In this document: positions 41,504 to 49,676 of the stretch, one piece after another
How positions within the stretch are numbered: the stretch's first letter is position 1
Layout of the letters: each line of letters begins with the position of its first letter
Assembly: GCA_034433305.1 (NCBI GenBank)
Contig: DAOUAM010000089.1
Location: 50,673 to 114,672, forward strand
Source: DAOUAM01 sp034433305
GTDB lineage: Bacteria; Chloroflexota; Dehalococcoidia; Lucifugimonadales; DAOUAM01
Direction: 5' to 3'
DNA length: 64,000 nucleotides
Notes under the pieces: generated by a model
Told to the model about the DNA's origin: nothing
What the model saw: only the letters and a program-made list of their open reading frames with translations
Database searches by the model: none
Made by a program: the position numbers and the translations under genes

Positions 41504-42772
41504 GTGCAGCCAGCGCGACACGTTGCCGCCAGGGTGCCCTTCTTCTATGGCTGGGTAGTCCTGTTAGCGGCGGGTACGTCGGTCTTTGTGCGCAACGCCG
41601 CCGCCGCGCTCACCCTGGCGGTGTTCATCTACCCCATCAGCCAGGAGCTGGGCTGGAGCCGCACGCTGATAGCCGGCGCTGCCAGCGTCGGCGGGCTGGC
41701 GGCGTCGGGCGCGTCGCCAGTGGTGGGCTGGCTGCTGGACCGCTACGGCGCGCGCCTGGTGCTGGTCGCCAGCATTCTGGTGCTGGGCCTGGCCACCCTC
41801 TCTCTGGCCTGGGCCACCGTCCCCCTGGCCTTCTACCTGGCCTACGGCACCGGCCGCGTCATATTCTCCAGCCCGGTGCAGATTGGCGCGTCGGTGGTGG
41901 TCTCCCGCTGGTTTGTGCGGCTGCGCGGCCGGGCCACCGGCATCCTGTTCATGTGCCATGCGGCGGGCATGGCCCTTTTCCCGCTGATAGCCTCCTTCAT
42001 TATACAGGCCCAGGGCTGGCGCGCGGCCTGGCTGGTGCTGGGCGTGCTGGTGTGGGCCGTGGCCCTGGCGCCGGTGTCCCTGCTTATCGTCCAGCGCCCC
42101 GAGGACGTGGGACTGAAGCCCGATGGGGCCGCCAGCGACGCAGGCACGGCGGCCTCCCGAAAGCAGGAGGAGCCGGCCTGGGGGCTGCGCGCCGCCATGG
42201 GCACGCCTGCCCTGTGGCTCCTGGCCGTGGCCGCCGGCATGCTCTTCCTGGTCCAGGCCGGGACCAACATCCACCAGGGGGCCTACTTTCGCGACCAGGG
42301 CCTCAGCGCCACGGTGGCGGCCACGGCCATCAGTTTCAACGCCATCTTCGCCGGCGTCGGCAGCATGAGCTGGGGATGGATAGCCGACCGGCTGCCGGTG
42401 CGCTATGTCTTCTGTGCCGTGGCGCTGGTCATGGCGCTGGCGTCGGGGCTATTCATCACCGCTGACACGCCGGCAGAGGCCATCGCCTTCGCCTCCCTCT
42501 TCGGCTTCGCCCTGGGCGGGATACTGGTGGTGCCGCCGGTGGCCTATGCAGGCTACTTCGGCCGGCCGTCCCTGGGCACCATACGCGGCGTCACCGAGCC
42601 TTTCGTCTCCCTGGGCCAGGCCATCGGCGCGGTGCTGGCCGGCGCCATCTTCGATGTCACCGACAGCTACCGCGCCGCCTTCTTCATCTTCGCGGCCCTG
42701 GGCGTGCTGACGGCGCTGCTTCTGCTGCTGGCGAGGCCGCCGGCGGCCCGGCCCGTTGCCCGCCAACCGTGA
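41504..42772 (+). CDS. MFS transporter
   Basis: The 422-residue protein has twelve predicted membrane helices. The loop 2-3 signature is degenerate 'GWLLDRYGARLVL' (the G-x3-D-R-x-G-x-R core is kept), repeated as 'GWIADRLPVRYVF' in the second half. The layout resembles the oxalate/formate or monocarboxylate antiporter subgroup. GTG 41504 follows GGAGG by 5 bases. Substrate unknown; the divergent CoA transferase suggests a carboxylate. Confidence 0.88.
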   Translation: MQPARHVAARVPFFYGWVVLLAAGTSVFVRNAAAALTLAVFIYPISQELGWSRTLIAGAASVGGLAASGASPVVGWLLDRYGARLVLVASILVLGLATLSLAWATVPLAFYLAYGTGRVIFSSPVQIGASVVVSRWFVRLRGRATGILFMCHAAGMALFPLIASFIIQAQGWRAAWLVLGVLVWAVALAPVSLLIVQRPEDVGLKPDGAASDAGTAASRKQEEPAWGLRAAMGTPALWLLAVAAGMLFLVQAGTNIHQGAYFRDQGLSATVAATAISFNAIFAGVGSMSWGWIADRLPVRYVFCAVALVMALASGLFITADTPAEAIAFASLFGFALGGILVVPPVAYAGYFGRPSLGTIRGVTEPFVSLGQAIGAVLAGAIFDVTDSYRAAFFIFAALGVLTALLLLLARPPAARPVARQP

Positions 42773-42781
42773 CGCGCCGGC

Positions 42782-43879
42782 TCAGCGCGCCACGGGCACC
42801 ATCACCAGACACACGGGCTGCGGGACCTCCGTGACGTGGCCCGTGGCCGCGAGCTTGCCGGTCTGCTGGTCAACCCGGAAGGTGACGATGGTGTCGCTGT
42901 TCTGGTTGGCGGCCAGCAGGAAAGTCCCCGTGGGGTCCAGGGTGAAGTTCCGGGGCGTCTTGCCCCTGGTGGACTCGTGGCCCACCAGTGTCAGCCTGCC
43001 GCTGCCCTGGTCAACGCGGAAGATAACGATGCTGTCATGGCCTCGGTTGGAGCCGTACACGAACCTGCCCGTTGGGTGCACATGCACGTCGGCGCAGTAG
43101 CTGGTCTCCGCGAAGCCCGCCGGCAGCGTGGACAGCGTCTGGACCTCCGTTAGCACGCCGCGATTGGCGTCGTAGGCGAAGGCGGTCATGGTGGAGTCCA
43201 GCTCGTTGATGAGGTAGGCGAGCCTGCCGCCGGGATGGAAGGCGAAGTGGCGCGGGCCTGCGCCGGGCTTCACCTGCGCCCAGGGTGGGTCGTTGGGCCG
43301 CAGCTTGCCCTGGGCCAGGTCCAGCCGGTAGGCCATCACCCTGTCCATGCCCAGGTCGGCGGCGAAGGCGTAGCGGTTGGCGGCGTCCAGGTTGATGGAG
43401 TGGGCGTGTGGCCCCTGCTGTCGCCGGGGGTTGATGCTAGAGCCTTTGTGCTGCACCACGTCGGAGGCTTCCTGGAGGCGCCCGCTCTGCTCGATGGGGA
43501 ACATGCTCAGGCTGCCCGAGCCGTAGTTGGCCACCAGCACGTACTTGCCCGTGGCGTCCACTACCAGGTGGCAGGGCTGGGTGCCGTGGGAGGGCTGCTG
43601 GTTAAGGTACTTCAGCTCACCTTTGCTCCGGTCCAGGGTGAAGGCGCTGACGGCCCCGCCGGGCTTGCCGTCCGGGCCGCCTGTCTCGTTGACGCAGTAC
43701 ACATAGCGCAGGGTGGGGTGGACAGCCAGGAACGAGGGGTCCTCCACGCCCGTGGCCTTGTTGACGTACTCCAGCGCCCCGGTGGCCGCGTCCATGCGAT
43801 AGATGTAGATGCCCTCGCTCCGGCCACGGGTGTAGGTGCCGATGAGGACCAGTAGCTCCGGACTGGTCGGCATTGTCAT
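42782..43879 (-). CDS. Lactonase family beta-propeller (6-phosphogluconolactonase-like)
   Basis: The 365-residue seven-bladed propeller begins 'LVLIGTYTRGRSEGIYIYR' and has 'PSFLAVHPTLRYVYCVNE', 'HLVVDATGKYVLVANYGSGS', 'GPHAHSINLD' and 'PRHFAFHPGGRLAYLINE', matching the YbhE/Pgl family. This hydrolyses 6-phosphogluconolactone or related lactones. The conserved His in 'PHAHS' and Arg in 'PRHFAFH' are present. There is no signal peptide, so it is cytoplasmic. GGAGGG precedes the ATG by 9 bases. It is 9 bases from the convergent MFS gene. Confidence 0.9.
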   Translation of the reverse strand: MTMPTSPELLVLIGTYTRGRSEGIYIYRMDAATGALEYVNKATGVEDPSFLAVHPTLRYVYCVNETGGPDGKPGGAVSAFTLDRSKGELKYLNQQPSHGTQPCHLVVDATGKYVLVANYGSGSLSMFPIEQSGRLQEASDVVQHKGSSINPRRQQGPHAHSINLDAANRYAFAADLGMDRVMAYRLDLAQGKLRPNDPPWAQVKPGAGPRHFAFHPGGRLAYLINELDSTMTAFAYDANRGVLTEVQTLSTLPAGFAETSYCADVHVHPTGRFVYGSNRGHDSIVIFRVDQGSGRLTLVGHESTRGKTPRNFTLDPTGTFLLAANQNSDTIVTFRVDQQTGKLAATGHVTEVPQPVCLVMVPVAR

Positions 43880-43913
43880 GGTCTGTACCCTCCTGGAAGA
43901 TTCGGGGATGAAA

Positions 43914-43944
43914 CGTAGAAAGGGCCAGAGCGGCCCTTTCTACG
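43914..43944 (-). terminator. Terminator downstream of the 2-hydroxyacid dehydrogenase
   Basis: A perfect 13-base stem (43914-43926 with 43932-43944) and 5-base loop lie 22 bases past the dehydrogenase stop on the minus strand. No long T tract follows. Confidence 0.65.
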
Positions 43945-43965
43945 AAGGAGTACCTGTGCTCCAGG

Positions 43966-45021
43966 CTACGCGCCGGGGCCGCGCTCCATGGAGTAGGGCT
44001 GCCAGCGGCGAAGGTCGCTCTTCTCCAGCACCGAGGGGTTGACGCAGGAGCGAGGCCAGCGCCCGCTCAGCACCAGCGCTATCTCCTGCCCGACGCGGCG
44101 GCGGGTCTCCGGCGCCATCCTGGCCGAGGCCGAGGCCACGTGGGGCGTCAGTATAACGTTGTCCATCTGCAGGAGCGGGTTCTCGGGATTGGGCGGCTCC
44201 TGCTCCAGCACATCCAGGCCGGCGCCGGCTATCCAGCCCTCGCGCAGGGCCTTTATAAGGGCCATCTCGTCCACAGTGGGGCCGCGGCCATTGTTGATGA
44301 AAAGGGCCGTGGGCTTCATCATCCTGAAGTGCTCCTCGCGCAGCAGGTGATGGGTCTCTGGCGTCGAGGGCGCATGCATGGAGACGATATCGGAGCGCTG
44401 CAGCAGCTCGGCCAGGGTGCTGACAGGCTCCACGCCGTACTCGGTCATCTTCAACTCTTCCACATAGGGGTCATGGGACAGGATACGCAGCCCGAAGGGC
44501 CTGGCCCGAACAGCCACGGCCCGGGCCACGTGGCCGAAGGAGATGAGTCCCAGTGTCTGGCCCATGAGCCTGGGGAATTTGGACAGCAGCGGGCGCCCCT
44601 CGCTCCAGCGGTTCTCGCGCACCATCCTGTCCATGATGTTCAGCCGCCTGTAGGCCGCCAGAATCATCAACAGCGTATGGTCGGCGACCTCCTCGATGAA
44701 GGTGTCCGGCACGTTGGTGACGGGGATGCCCCGCGCGGTGGCAGCCTCCACGTCCACTGTGTCGGCGCCGACGCTGCCCAGGGCGATGATCTTGCATTTC
44801 TCCAGGCTATCTATGATCTTCCCGGTAATGCGCCGCCCCCTGGCGATGAGGGCATCGGCATCGCGCGCGCCCTTGATGAACTCGTCCTCGGTCCTGGCGG
44901 GTATCTCGACAATCTCGGCCCCGACCCCCCTCAGTGCCTCCATCTCAAGCTCGTAGGAGCCGCCTGCCAGGTCGTAGGTGACTCCCGCGGGCTTCTGGGT
45001 GACCACTTTGAACTTGGCCAA
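43966..45021 (-). CDS. D-isomer-specific 2-hydroxyacid dehydrogenase
   Basis: The 351-residue NAD-dependent enzyme has a substrate domain with 'IIALGSVGADTVDVEAATARG', a Rossmann region with degenerate 'GLISFGHVARAVA' (third Gly replaced), catalytic Arg in 'FINNGRGPTVDE', Glu in 'AGLDVLEQEPP' and His in 'NVILTPHVAS'. It resembles C-terminal-binding-protein/phosphoglycerate dehydrogenase-like members. TTG 45021 is the likely start: AGGAGG lies 5 bases upstream and no domain lies before it in the longer frame. The substrate (glyoxylate, hydroxypyruvate or 3-phosphoglycerate type) is open. Confidence 0.9.
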   Translation of the reverse strand: MAKFKVVTQKPAGVTYDLAGGSYELEMEALRGVGAEIVEIPARTEDEFIKGARDADALIARGRRITGKIIDSLEKCKIIALGSVGADTVDVEAATARGIPVTNVPDTFIEEVADHTLLMILAAYRRLNIMDRMVRENRWSEGRPLLSKFPRLMGQTLGLISFGHVARAVAVRARPFGLRILSHDPYVEELKMTEYGVEPVSTLAELLQRSDIVSMHAPSTPETHHLLREEHFRMMKPTALFINNGRGPTVDEMALIKALREGWIAGAGLDVLEQEPPNPENPLLQMDNVILTPHVASASARMAPETRRRVGQEIALVLSGRWPRSCVNPSVLEKSDLRRWQPYSMERGPGA

Positions 45022-45188
45022 CTTGCCCTCCTTTTCTTGGTCTCCAGGGAATGTGACAAAGTCTGAAAGCCCCTGGCCTGTCTTGCCCTTTCGTTGCCCA
45101 ATAGGATACGAGCAGCGCATGCATTATGTCCAGACCTGGTAAGGCCCAGTACTGGTTGCCTGGCAGGTACCCATCCAGGCCAAGGGTG

Positions 45189-45240
45189 GCCAGCCCCCTC
45201 CCTGACTCTGCTCCAAAGAGGGCGAGGGCTGTCCCTTGCT
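45189..45240. repeat. Dispersed repeat B, copy 2
   Basis: It has 'cagccccctccctgactctg' and 'agggcgagggctgtccctt', paralleling the copy at 40055. It lies between the dehydrogenase and cofC. Confidence 0.5.
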
Positions 45241-45268
45241 CCACGGGTGTAAGCCATATCCAGACAGC

Positions 45269-45901
45269 CTAGCTGACGGTCTGCCCCAGGCGCTGCAACA
45301 GGCCTGGCTCCAGCTTAAGAAGAGCGTCCAGGTCATCGGGCGTGTCCAGGTCCAGGGCCAGGCCACGGCAGCGGTAAACGGCGACCGACAGGCCCAGCGC
45401 CTCCGCCTGGGCCACGTGCAGCCGGAAGCTGTCGGTCCCCAGGGCAGGGCGAAAGGGCGAGTTCAGGGGCGTGATGATGGCGTTGGTGCCGCCGTCGCGC
45501 TGCGCCGGCGAGAGGGCCAGCCGCTCGCCCTGGCCGGATGCTTCTGTCAGCCCGCGCACGTCCTCGGGCGTCACCAGTGGCAGGTCGGCCGGCAGGTACA
45601 TGGGCGCCAGCCCCAGGGCGAAGGCTTCCTCGAAGGCGTGGGCCAGGACGCCGTTCAGCCCCAGGCCCTGGTCAGGCCGCCACTGCGCTCCCATTCCCTC
45701 GGCGGCCTGCCTGACCACGTCCTCGCTGCCAATGACCCGGACTTCAGCCACGCCGGCGGCCAGGCACGCCTCCAGCACGCGGCGGAGCATGTGCAGGCTG
45801 AGGGAGGCCCGCTCCGCCGGCGAGAGCCTGCCGGCCAGGCGCGACTTGGCCTGGCGCAGCGGTTTCATGGGCACCACGGCGACGATTCCCCTGGCCTTCA
45901 C
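45269..45901 (-). CDS. cofC: 2-phospho-L-lactate/phosphoenolpyruvate guanylyltransferase (F420 biosynthesis)
   Basis: The product is about 210 residues with 'VPMKPLRQAKSRLAG' (nucleotide-binding start with Lys and Arg), 'LPADLPLVTPEDV' (metal-binding Asp pair) and 'ALDLDTPDDL' near the C-terminus, the CofC/FbiD pattern. It makes the GDP-activated precursor (lactyl- or enolpyruvyl-diphospho-guanosine) consumed by CofD. GTG 45901 has GAGG 5 bases upstream. It begins 7 bases after cofD, forming a two-gene operon. Confidence 0.92.
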   Translation of the reverse strand: MKARGIVAVVPMKPLRQAKSRLAGRLSPAERASLSLHMLRRVLEACLAAGVAEVRVIGSEDVVRQAAEGMGAQWRPDQGLGLNGVLAHAFEEAFALGLAPMYLPADLPLVTPEDVRGLTEASGQGERLALSPAQRDGGTNAIITPLNSPFRPALGTDSFRLHVAQAEALGLSVAVYRCRGLALDLDTPDDLDALLKLEPGLLQRLGQTVS

Positions 45902-45908
45902 GGCGACC

Positions 45909-46859
45909 TCAGACCGCGCTTCCCGCGGCCAGAAGCCCGCAGACGTGGCGGGCCAGCCGCACCTTGTCGGCATCGGATGCCATGACCGTGCCTGTCACCT
46001 CGGCGCGCATGCCCAGGCGCTCGGTATCGCCGACATAGCCCCTGTCCACCTCGTCTATCACGAAGACATCGCACAACCCCCGGTACTGCCGCGCCACGCC
46101 CAGGCAGGAGGCGTCGTGCCCCAGCTCCCGCAGGAGCTTGGCGGCGGGGCCGCGCAGGGCCTGCCCTCCCACGATGGGGCTGATAGCCACCCTCGGGCCT
46201 TGAAAGGCGGCGATGCGCTCCCGCACGCCAGGCAGCGCCAGGATGGGCGCCACGCTCAGGAAGGGATTGGAGGGGCAGAAGACGATGGCGCCGGCGCGGG
46301 CCAGCGCCTCCTGGAAGCCGGGCGAGGGCCTCGCCCGCTCCACGCCGTCGAAGCGCAGCCCCCGGACGACCGGCTCGCAGCGGCGCCTCACAAAGTACTC
46401 CTGGAAGGCCATCTCTCCCTCGTCGGTGGTCACTATAGTGCGGACGCGGTCATCGCTCATGGGCACGACGGGATGGCGCACGCCCAGGGCGGCGCATAAG
46501 GCAGAGGTCACCTGGGACAGCGTCTGCCCCTGCCGCAGCAGCTCGGTGCGGCGCACGTGGGTAGCCAGGTCCCGGTCGCCGATGTTGAACCAGCCGGGCG
46601 CGCCGTAGCGCTTCAGGGCCTCCAGGGCCTGGAAGGTGTCTCCGGCGATGCCCCAGCCCGTCTCCGGGTTAGCCAGCCCAGCCAGCGTGTACATGACGGT
46701 GTCCAGGTCGGGCGAGACGTGCAGCCCGAAGAACTCCTCGTCGTCGCCGGTGTTGACCACGATGACAAGCTCGTCGGGCGGCAGCACCCGCGACAGCCCC
46801 AGCGCCAGCTTGGCGCCGCCAACGCCCCCGGCCATGGCCAGCACTGGTCGCTTGGTCAC
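45909..46859 (-). CDS. cofD: 2-phospho-L-lactate transferase (F420 biosynthesis, CofD/FbiA)
   Basis: CofD transfers the activated three-carbon phosphate onto the deazaflavin Fo, giving F420-0 or dehydro-F420-0. The 316-residue protein opens 'LAMAGGVGGAKLALGL' and has 'VVNTGDDEEFFGLHVSPDLD', 'WFNIGDRDLATH', 'CPSNPFLSVAPIL' and 'AISPIVGGQALRGPAAKLL', all diagnostic. The start codon is GTG. The Fo synthase (cofG/cofH) and the gamma-glutamyl ligase cofE are not in this window. The divergent neighbour is recF. Confidence 0.96.
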   Translation of the reverse strand: MTKRPVLAMAGGVGGAKLALGLSRVLPPDELVIVVNTGDDEEFFGLHVSPDLDTVMYTLAGLANPETGWGIAGDTFQALEALKRYGAPGWFNIGDRDLATHVRRTELLRQGQTLSQVTSALCAALGVRHPVVPMSDDRVRTIVTTDEGEMAFQEYFVRRRCEPVVRGLRFDGVERARPSPGFQEALARAGAIVFCPSNPFLSVAPILALPGVRERIAAFQGPRVAISPIVGGQALRGPAAKLLRELGHDASCLGVARQYRGLCDVFVIDEVDRGYVGDTERLGMRAEVTGTVMASDADKVRLARHVCGLLAAGSAV

Positions 46860-46902
46860 TTTTCCCTTTTCCCCCTTTCAGACGAGTTAGGTGCTGCCCT
46901 TA

Positions 46903-46911
46903 TGCTACAAT
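46903..46911 (+). promoter_or_regulatory. Extended -10 promoter of recF
   Basis: TGCTACAAT is an extended -10 (TG-n-TACAAT). Transcription would begin near 46918, downstream of the GTG at 46891 and upstream of the ATT start at 46951. Confidence 0.55.
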
Positions 46912-46950
46912 CGTCACAGGACAGGCCCGGACCTGCTGCGAGGTAGTCCC

Positions 46951-48189
46951 ATTTATATCACGCACCTGAGCCTTGTCAACTTCCGCAACTACGCGAGCCT
47001 GGAGCTGGACCTGGGGCCAGGCATGGTGCTGGTGCAGGGCGCCAATGGCCAGGGCAAGAGCAACCTGCTGGAGGCCATCTACATCCTGGCCATAGCCAAG
47101 TCCCCCAGGGCCTCCACCGACCGGGAGGTCATCCGCTGGCAGGCGACGCAGGAAGAGGTCCACGCCAGGATCGCCGCCAGCGTCCACCGCGATGGAAGGC
47201 CCCTCAGGGTCCAGATAGACTTTCGCAGCCTGCCCGCCGCGCCAGTCAGCGAGGAGGACGAGCCTCAGGCCGGGCCAGCCCGCCGCTACAGCCCCGAGGG
47301 CCTGTCAGTACAGAAGTATATCAGGGTCAACGGCATCCCGAGGCGTGCCTCGGAGCTTGTGGGCGAGGTCAACGCCGTCATGTTCAGCGCCCAGGACCTG
47401 GAGCTTATCTACGGCCCCCCGCCGGTGCGGCGCCGCTACCTGGACATACTCATCTCGCAGCTTGACCACCCTTACCTCAGATCGTTGCAGCGCTACCAGC
47501 GCGTCGTTAATCAGCGCAACCACCTGCTGAAGCTCATCCGGGAGGGCCGCGCTCAGCCGGGCGAGCTGGACTTCTGGGACGCGGAGCTGGTCAAGGAGGG
47601 GCGCTACATCATGGCACTGCGCCTGCACACCATACTCGCCCTCTCTCAGCTTGCAGGCCCATTCCACAGTGAGCTTACGGGCAACGGCGAGAGGCTGGAG
47701 CTGCTCTACCGCCCCAGCGTCGCCCTCGGCCCGGAGGAGTCCGAGGAGGCGCTGGGCCAGGCCTTGCGGCAGGCGCTGGAGCAGCGCAGGCCGCGAGAGC
47801 TGGCCCAGGGCGTGACGCTGGCGGGGCCGCACCGCGACGATCTGCAACTGCTGCTGGACGGCATGGATGCCGGCGCCTACGCCTCCAGGGGTCAGTCGCG
47901 GACTATCGCCCTGGCCATGAAGCTGGGCGAGGCCCGCTATCTGACGGAGCAGCGCCGGCAGGAACCTGTGCTGCTGCTGGACGACGTCCTCTCGGAGCTG
48001 GATGCCACGCGCCGCGCCCACATCCTGGAGACGGCGGCCAGGTACCAGCAGAGCATCATCACTACCGCCGACACCGGACTCATCGAGGAGCGCTTCCTGG
48101 GGCAGATGGCCCTGTTCCAGGTCCACCGCGGCCTGGTGGTGCCAGTGGTGGCGTCCTCCAGCGCCGACGCGTCGCCTAACAAGAGGTAG
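46951..48189 (+). CDS. recF: DNA replication and repair protein RecF, apparent ATT start
   Basis: RecF loads RecA at gapped DNA. The 412-residue SMC-like ATPase has Walker A 'GANGQGKSNLLEAIY' (about 31-45), the ABC signature region 'YASRGQSRTIALAMKL', and Walker B 'PVLLLDDVLSELD'. The N-terminus 'YITHLSLVNFRNY' lines up exactly with RecF starts if ATT 46951 initiates, and GAGG lies 7 bases upstream. The only ATG/GTG/TTG upstream in frame (GTG 46891) would place the promoter-like TACAAT inside the gene. A large Pro/Glu insert around residues 90-112 is unusual. A sirtuin gene follows 3 bases later. Confidence 0.92.
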   Translation: MYITHLSLVNFRNYASLELDLGPGMVLVQGANGQGKSNLLEAIYILAIAKSPRASTDREVIRWQATQEEVHARIAASVHRDGRPLRVQIDFRSLPAAPVSEEDEPQAGPARRYSPEGLSVQKYIRVNGIPRRASELVGEVNAVMFSAQDLELIYGPPPVRRRYLDILISQLDHPYLRSLQRYQRVVNQRNHLLKLIREGRAQPGELDFWDAELVKEGRYIMALRLHTILALSQLAGPFHSELTGNGERLELLYRPSVALGPEESEEALGQALRQALEQRRPRELAQGVTLAGPHRDDLQLLLDGMDAGAYASRGQSRTIALAMKLGEARYLTEQRRQEPVLLLDDVLSELDATRRAHILETAARYQQSIITTADTGLIEERFLGQMALFQVHRGLVVPVVASSSADASPNKR

Positions 48190-48192
48190 CCC

Positions 48193-48996
48193 ATGTCTGG
48201 ACAGCTAGAGGCAAGCATAGAGGCGGCGGCCCGGCTTATGGTGGAGTGCAGGTACGTGGTGGCGCTGACCGGCTCCGGCCTGTCGGCGGAGAGCGGCATC
48301 CCCACCTTTCGCGGCCCTGGCGGGCTTTGGACGCGCCTGGGCGAGCCGCCCATGGACGGCTACCAGCGCTTCCTGGCCGACCCAGAAGCCTGGTGGCGCG
48401 GCCAGCTTGGACAGCAGCCAGACCCGGCCCGCGCCGAGTTCCGCGAGGCCATCGAGCGCGCCCGGCCCAATCCAGGCCACTACGCGCTGGCAGACCTGGA
48501 GGCGCTGGGCGTACTCCAGTGCGTCATCACCCAGAACGTGGACGACCTGCACTTCAAGGCCGGCGCCCGCTCGGTGCTGGAGGTACACGGCAACCGCACC
48601 AAGCTGCGCTGCATCGCCTGCGAGTCCCGCTGGCCCAGGGACCAGTTTGTCATCCAGGAGTTGCCGCCCTGCTGCCCACGGTGCGGTGGCCTGGTCAAGA
48701 GCGACACCGTCATGTTCGGCGAGCCGATACCCAGGAGCGTGCTGGACAGGTGCGCCATGGAGACAGAGCGCAGCGACTGCATGCTAGCCATTGGCACCTC
48801 GGCGACAGTGTACCCGGCGGCGGGCTTCCCCATGACGGTTAAGGCCCGTGGTGGGGCCGTCATAGAGTTCAACCCCAACCCGACAGCCCTCTCCGCCTCC
48901 GCCGATGTAGTGGTGCGCGGCCCCACGGGCGAGACGCTGCCGCTCCTGGCCCGGCGCGTCAAGGGCCTGCTGGGCCAGCAACCTGGCGCCGGCTGA
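48193..48996 (+). CDS. SIR2-family NAD-dependent protein deacylase
   Basis: The 267-residue sirtuin has 'LTGSGLSAESGIPTFRG' (NAD site; the usual G-A-G is G-S-G), 'TQNVDDLH', catalytic His in 'LEVHGN', two Cys pairs for structural zinc ('CIAC' and 'CPRC'), 'VMFGEPIP', 'IGTSATVYPAAGFP' and 'IEFNPNPT'. It removes acyl groups from lysines, yielding nicotinamide and O-acyl-ADP-ribose. The macro-domain protein at 16719 could process the latter. It is coupled to recF with a 3-base gap. Confidence 0.95.
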   Translation: MSGQLEASIEAAARLMVECRYVVALTGSGLSAESGIPTFRGPGGLWTRLGEPPMDGYQRFLADPEAWWRGQLGQQPDPARAEFREAIERARPNPGHYALADLEALGVLQCVITQNVDDLHFKAGARSVLEVHGNRTKLRCIACESRWPRDQFVIQELPPCCPRCGGLVKSDTVMFGEPIPRSVLDRCAMETERSDCMLAIGTSATVYPAAGFPMTVKARGGAVIEFNPNPTALSASADVVVRGPTGETLPLLARRVKGLLGQQPGAG

Positions 48997-49055
48997 TGGA
49001 AAAGGAGGCGTATCAGTAGTAGAATCCCTCTCACACGCAGGCGTCGTTGCCCGGG

Positions 49056-49175
49056 TACCTCACCTCCGTTCACCCTCTCCAGCTTGCCCCCTCGACAGGC
49101 TCTGAGCTTGCCGAAGGGTGGGGAGGGGGCCATAGATTGGCCGACGTATCGCCGTTAAAGATTGTGGGTGAGGTC
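49056..49175. repeat. Dispersed repeat A, copy 3
   Basis: This 120-base element has ends ACCTCACC and GGTGAGGTC. Its interior 'cttgccccctcgacaggctc' and 'gggggccatagattggcc' match copy 2 almost base for base. It sits between the sirtuin and the small zincin gene. Confidence 0.8.
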
Positions 49176-49217
49176 CCCCTCCGGCGTGGGAGTCTTCAGC
49201 CAAGAAAGGCAGTCCCT

Positions 49218-49628
49218 ATGGCCAGAGTGTTCGCCCTGTCCAAGGTGTACCTGGAGGAGCTCAGGCCGCTTCTCCCCGACGTGGAGCTGGACCGGGTGCG
49301 GTTCAAGCAGGGCACCTTCATCGGGCGCGTCTTCGGCTGGTTCAACCAGTGGGCCGTTACCTTTGGCAGGAGCGTGCACCTGACGCCCAGGGCGCCGGTG
49401 GACACCTGGAGCCAGGAGACCGAGTTCTGGCTCTACGCCCACGAGTGCTATCACGTCAAGCAGTACAGCAAGATTGGCCTGCTGCCTTACCTGTTCCTGT
49501 ACATCCTGTGCCGGGTCGTCATCTTCGTGCTGCGCCGGCCCATATATGACCACCCTTTCGAGATGCCGGCCTACGACTTCTCCAGGCTGGCCAGGGACCG
49601 CTGGCGGGAGCGCCACGCTGGCGGGTAA
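49218..49628 (+). CDS. Minimal DUF4157-like zincin, stand-alone
   Basis: The 136-residue protein has 'LYAHECYHVKQY' with HECYH at 75-79 and a candidate third ligand Glu115 in 'HPFEMPAYDF', the H-E-x2-H...E pattern of DUF4157/M48-like folds. A hydrophobic segment (about 82-102) follows the motif and may sit in the membrane. No leader or variable tail is present, unlike the protein at 31045. ATG 49218 has AAAGG 8 bases upstream. Proteolytic activity and partner are unknown. Confidence 0.72.
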   Translation: MARVFALSKVYLEELRPLLPDVELDRVRFKQGTFIGRVFGWFNQWAVTFGRSVHLTPRAPVDTWSQETEFWLYAHECYHVKQYSKIGLLPYLFLYILCRVVIFVLRRPIYDHPFEMPAYDFSRLARDRWRERHAGG

Positions 49629-49676
49629 GTGGGACCGGCAGGCCATGCCTGGCGGCGTTGCCCACAATGCTTCCTG

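Noticed and set aside
46891..46950. N-terminal extension of recF from GTG 46891
   Set aside because: It would contain an extended -10 promoter and lacks any counterpart in RecF proteins.
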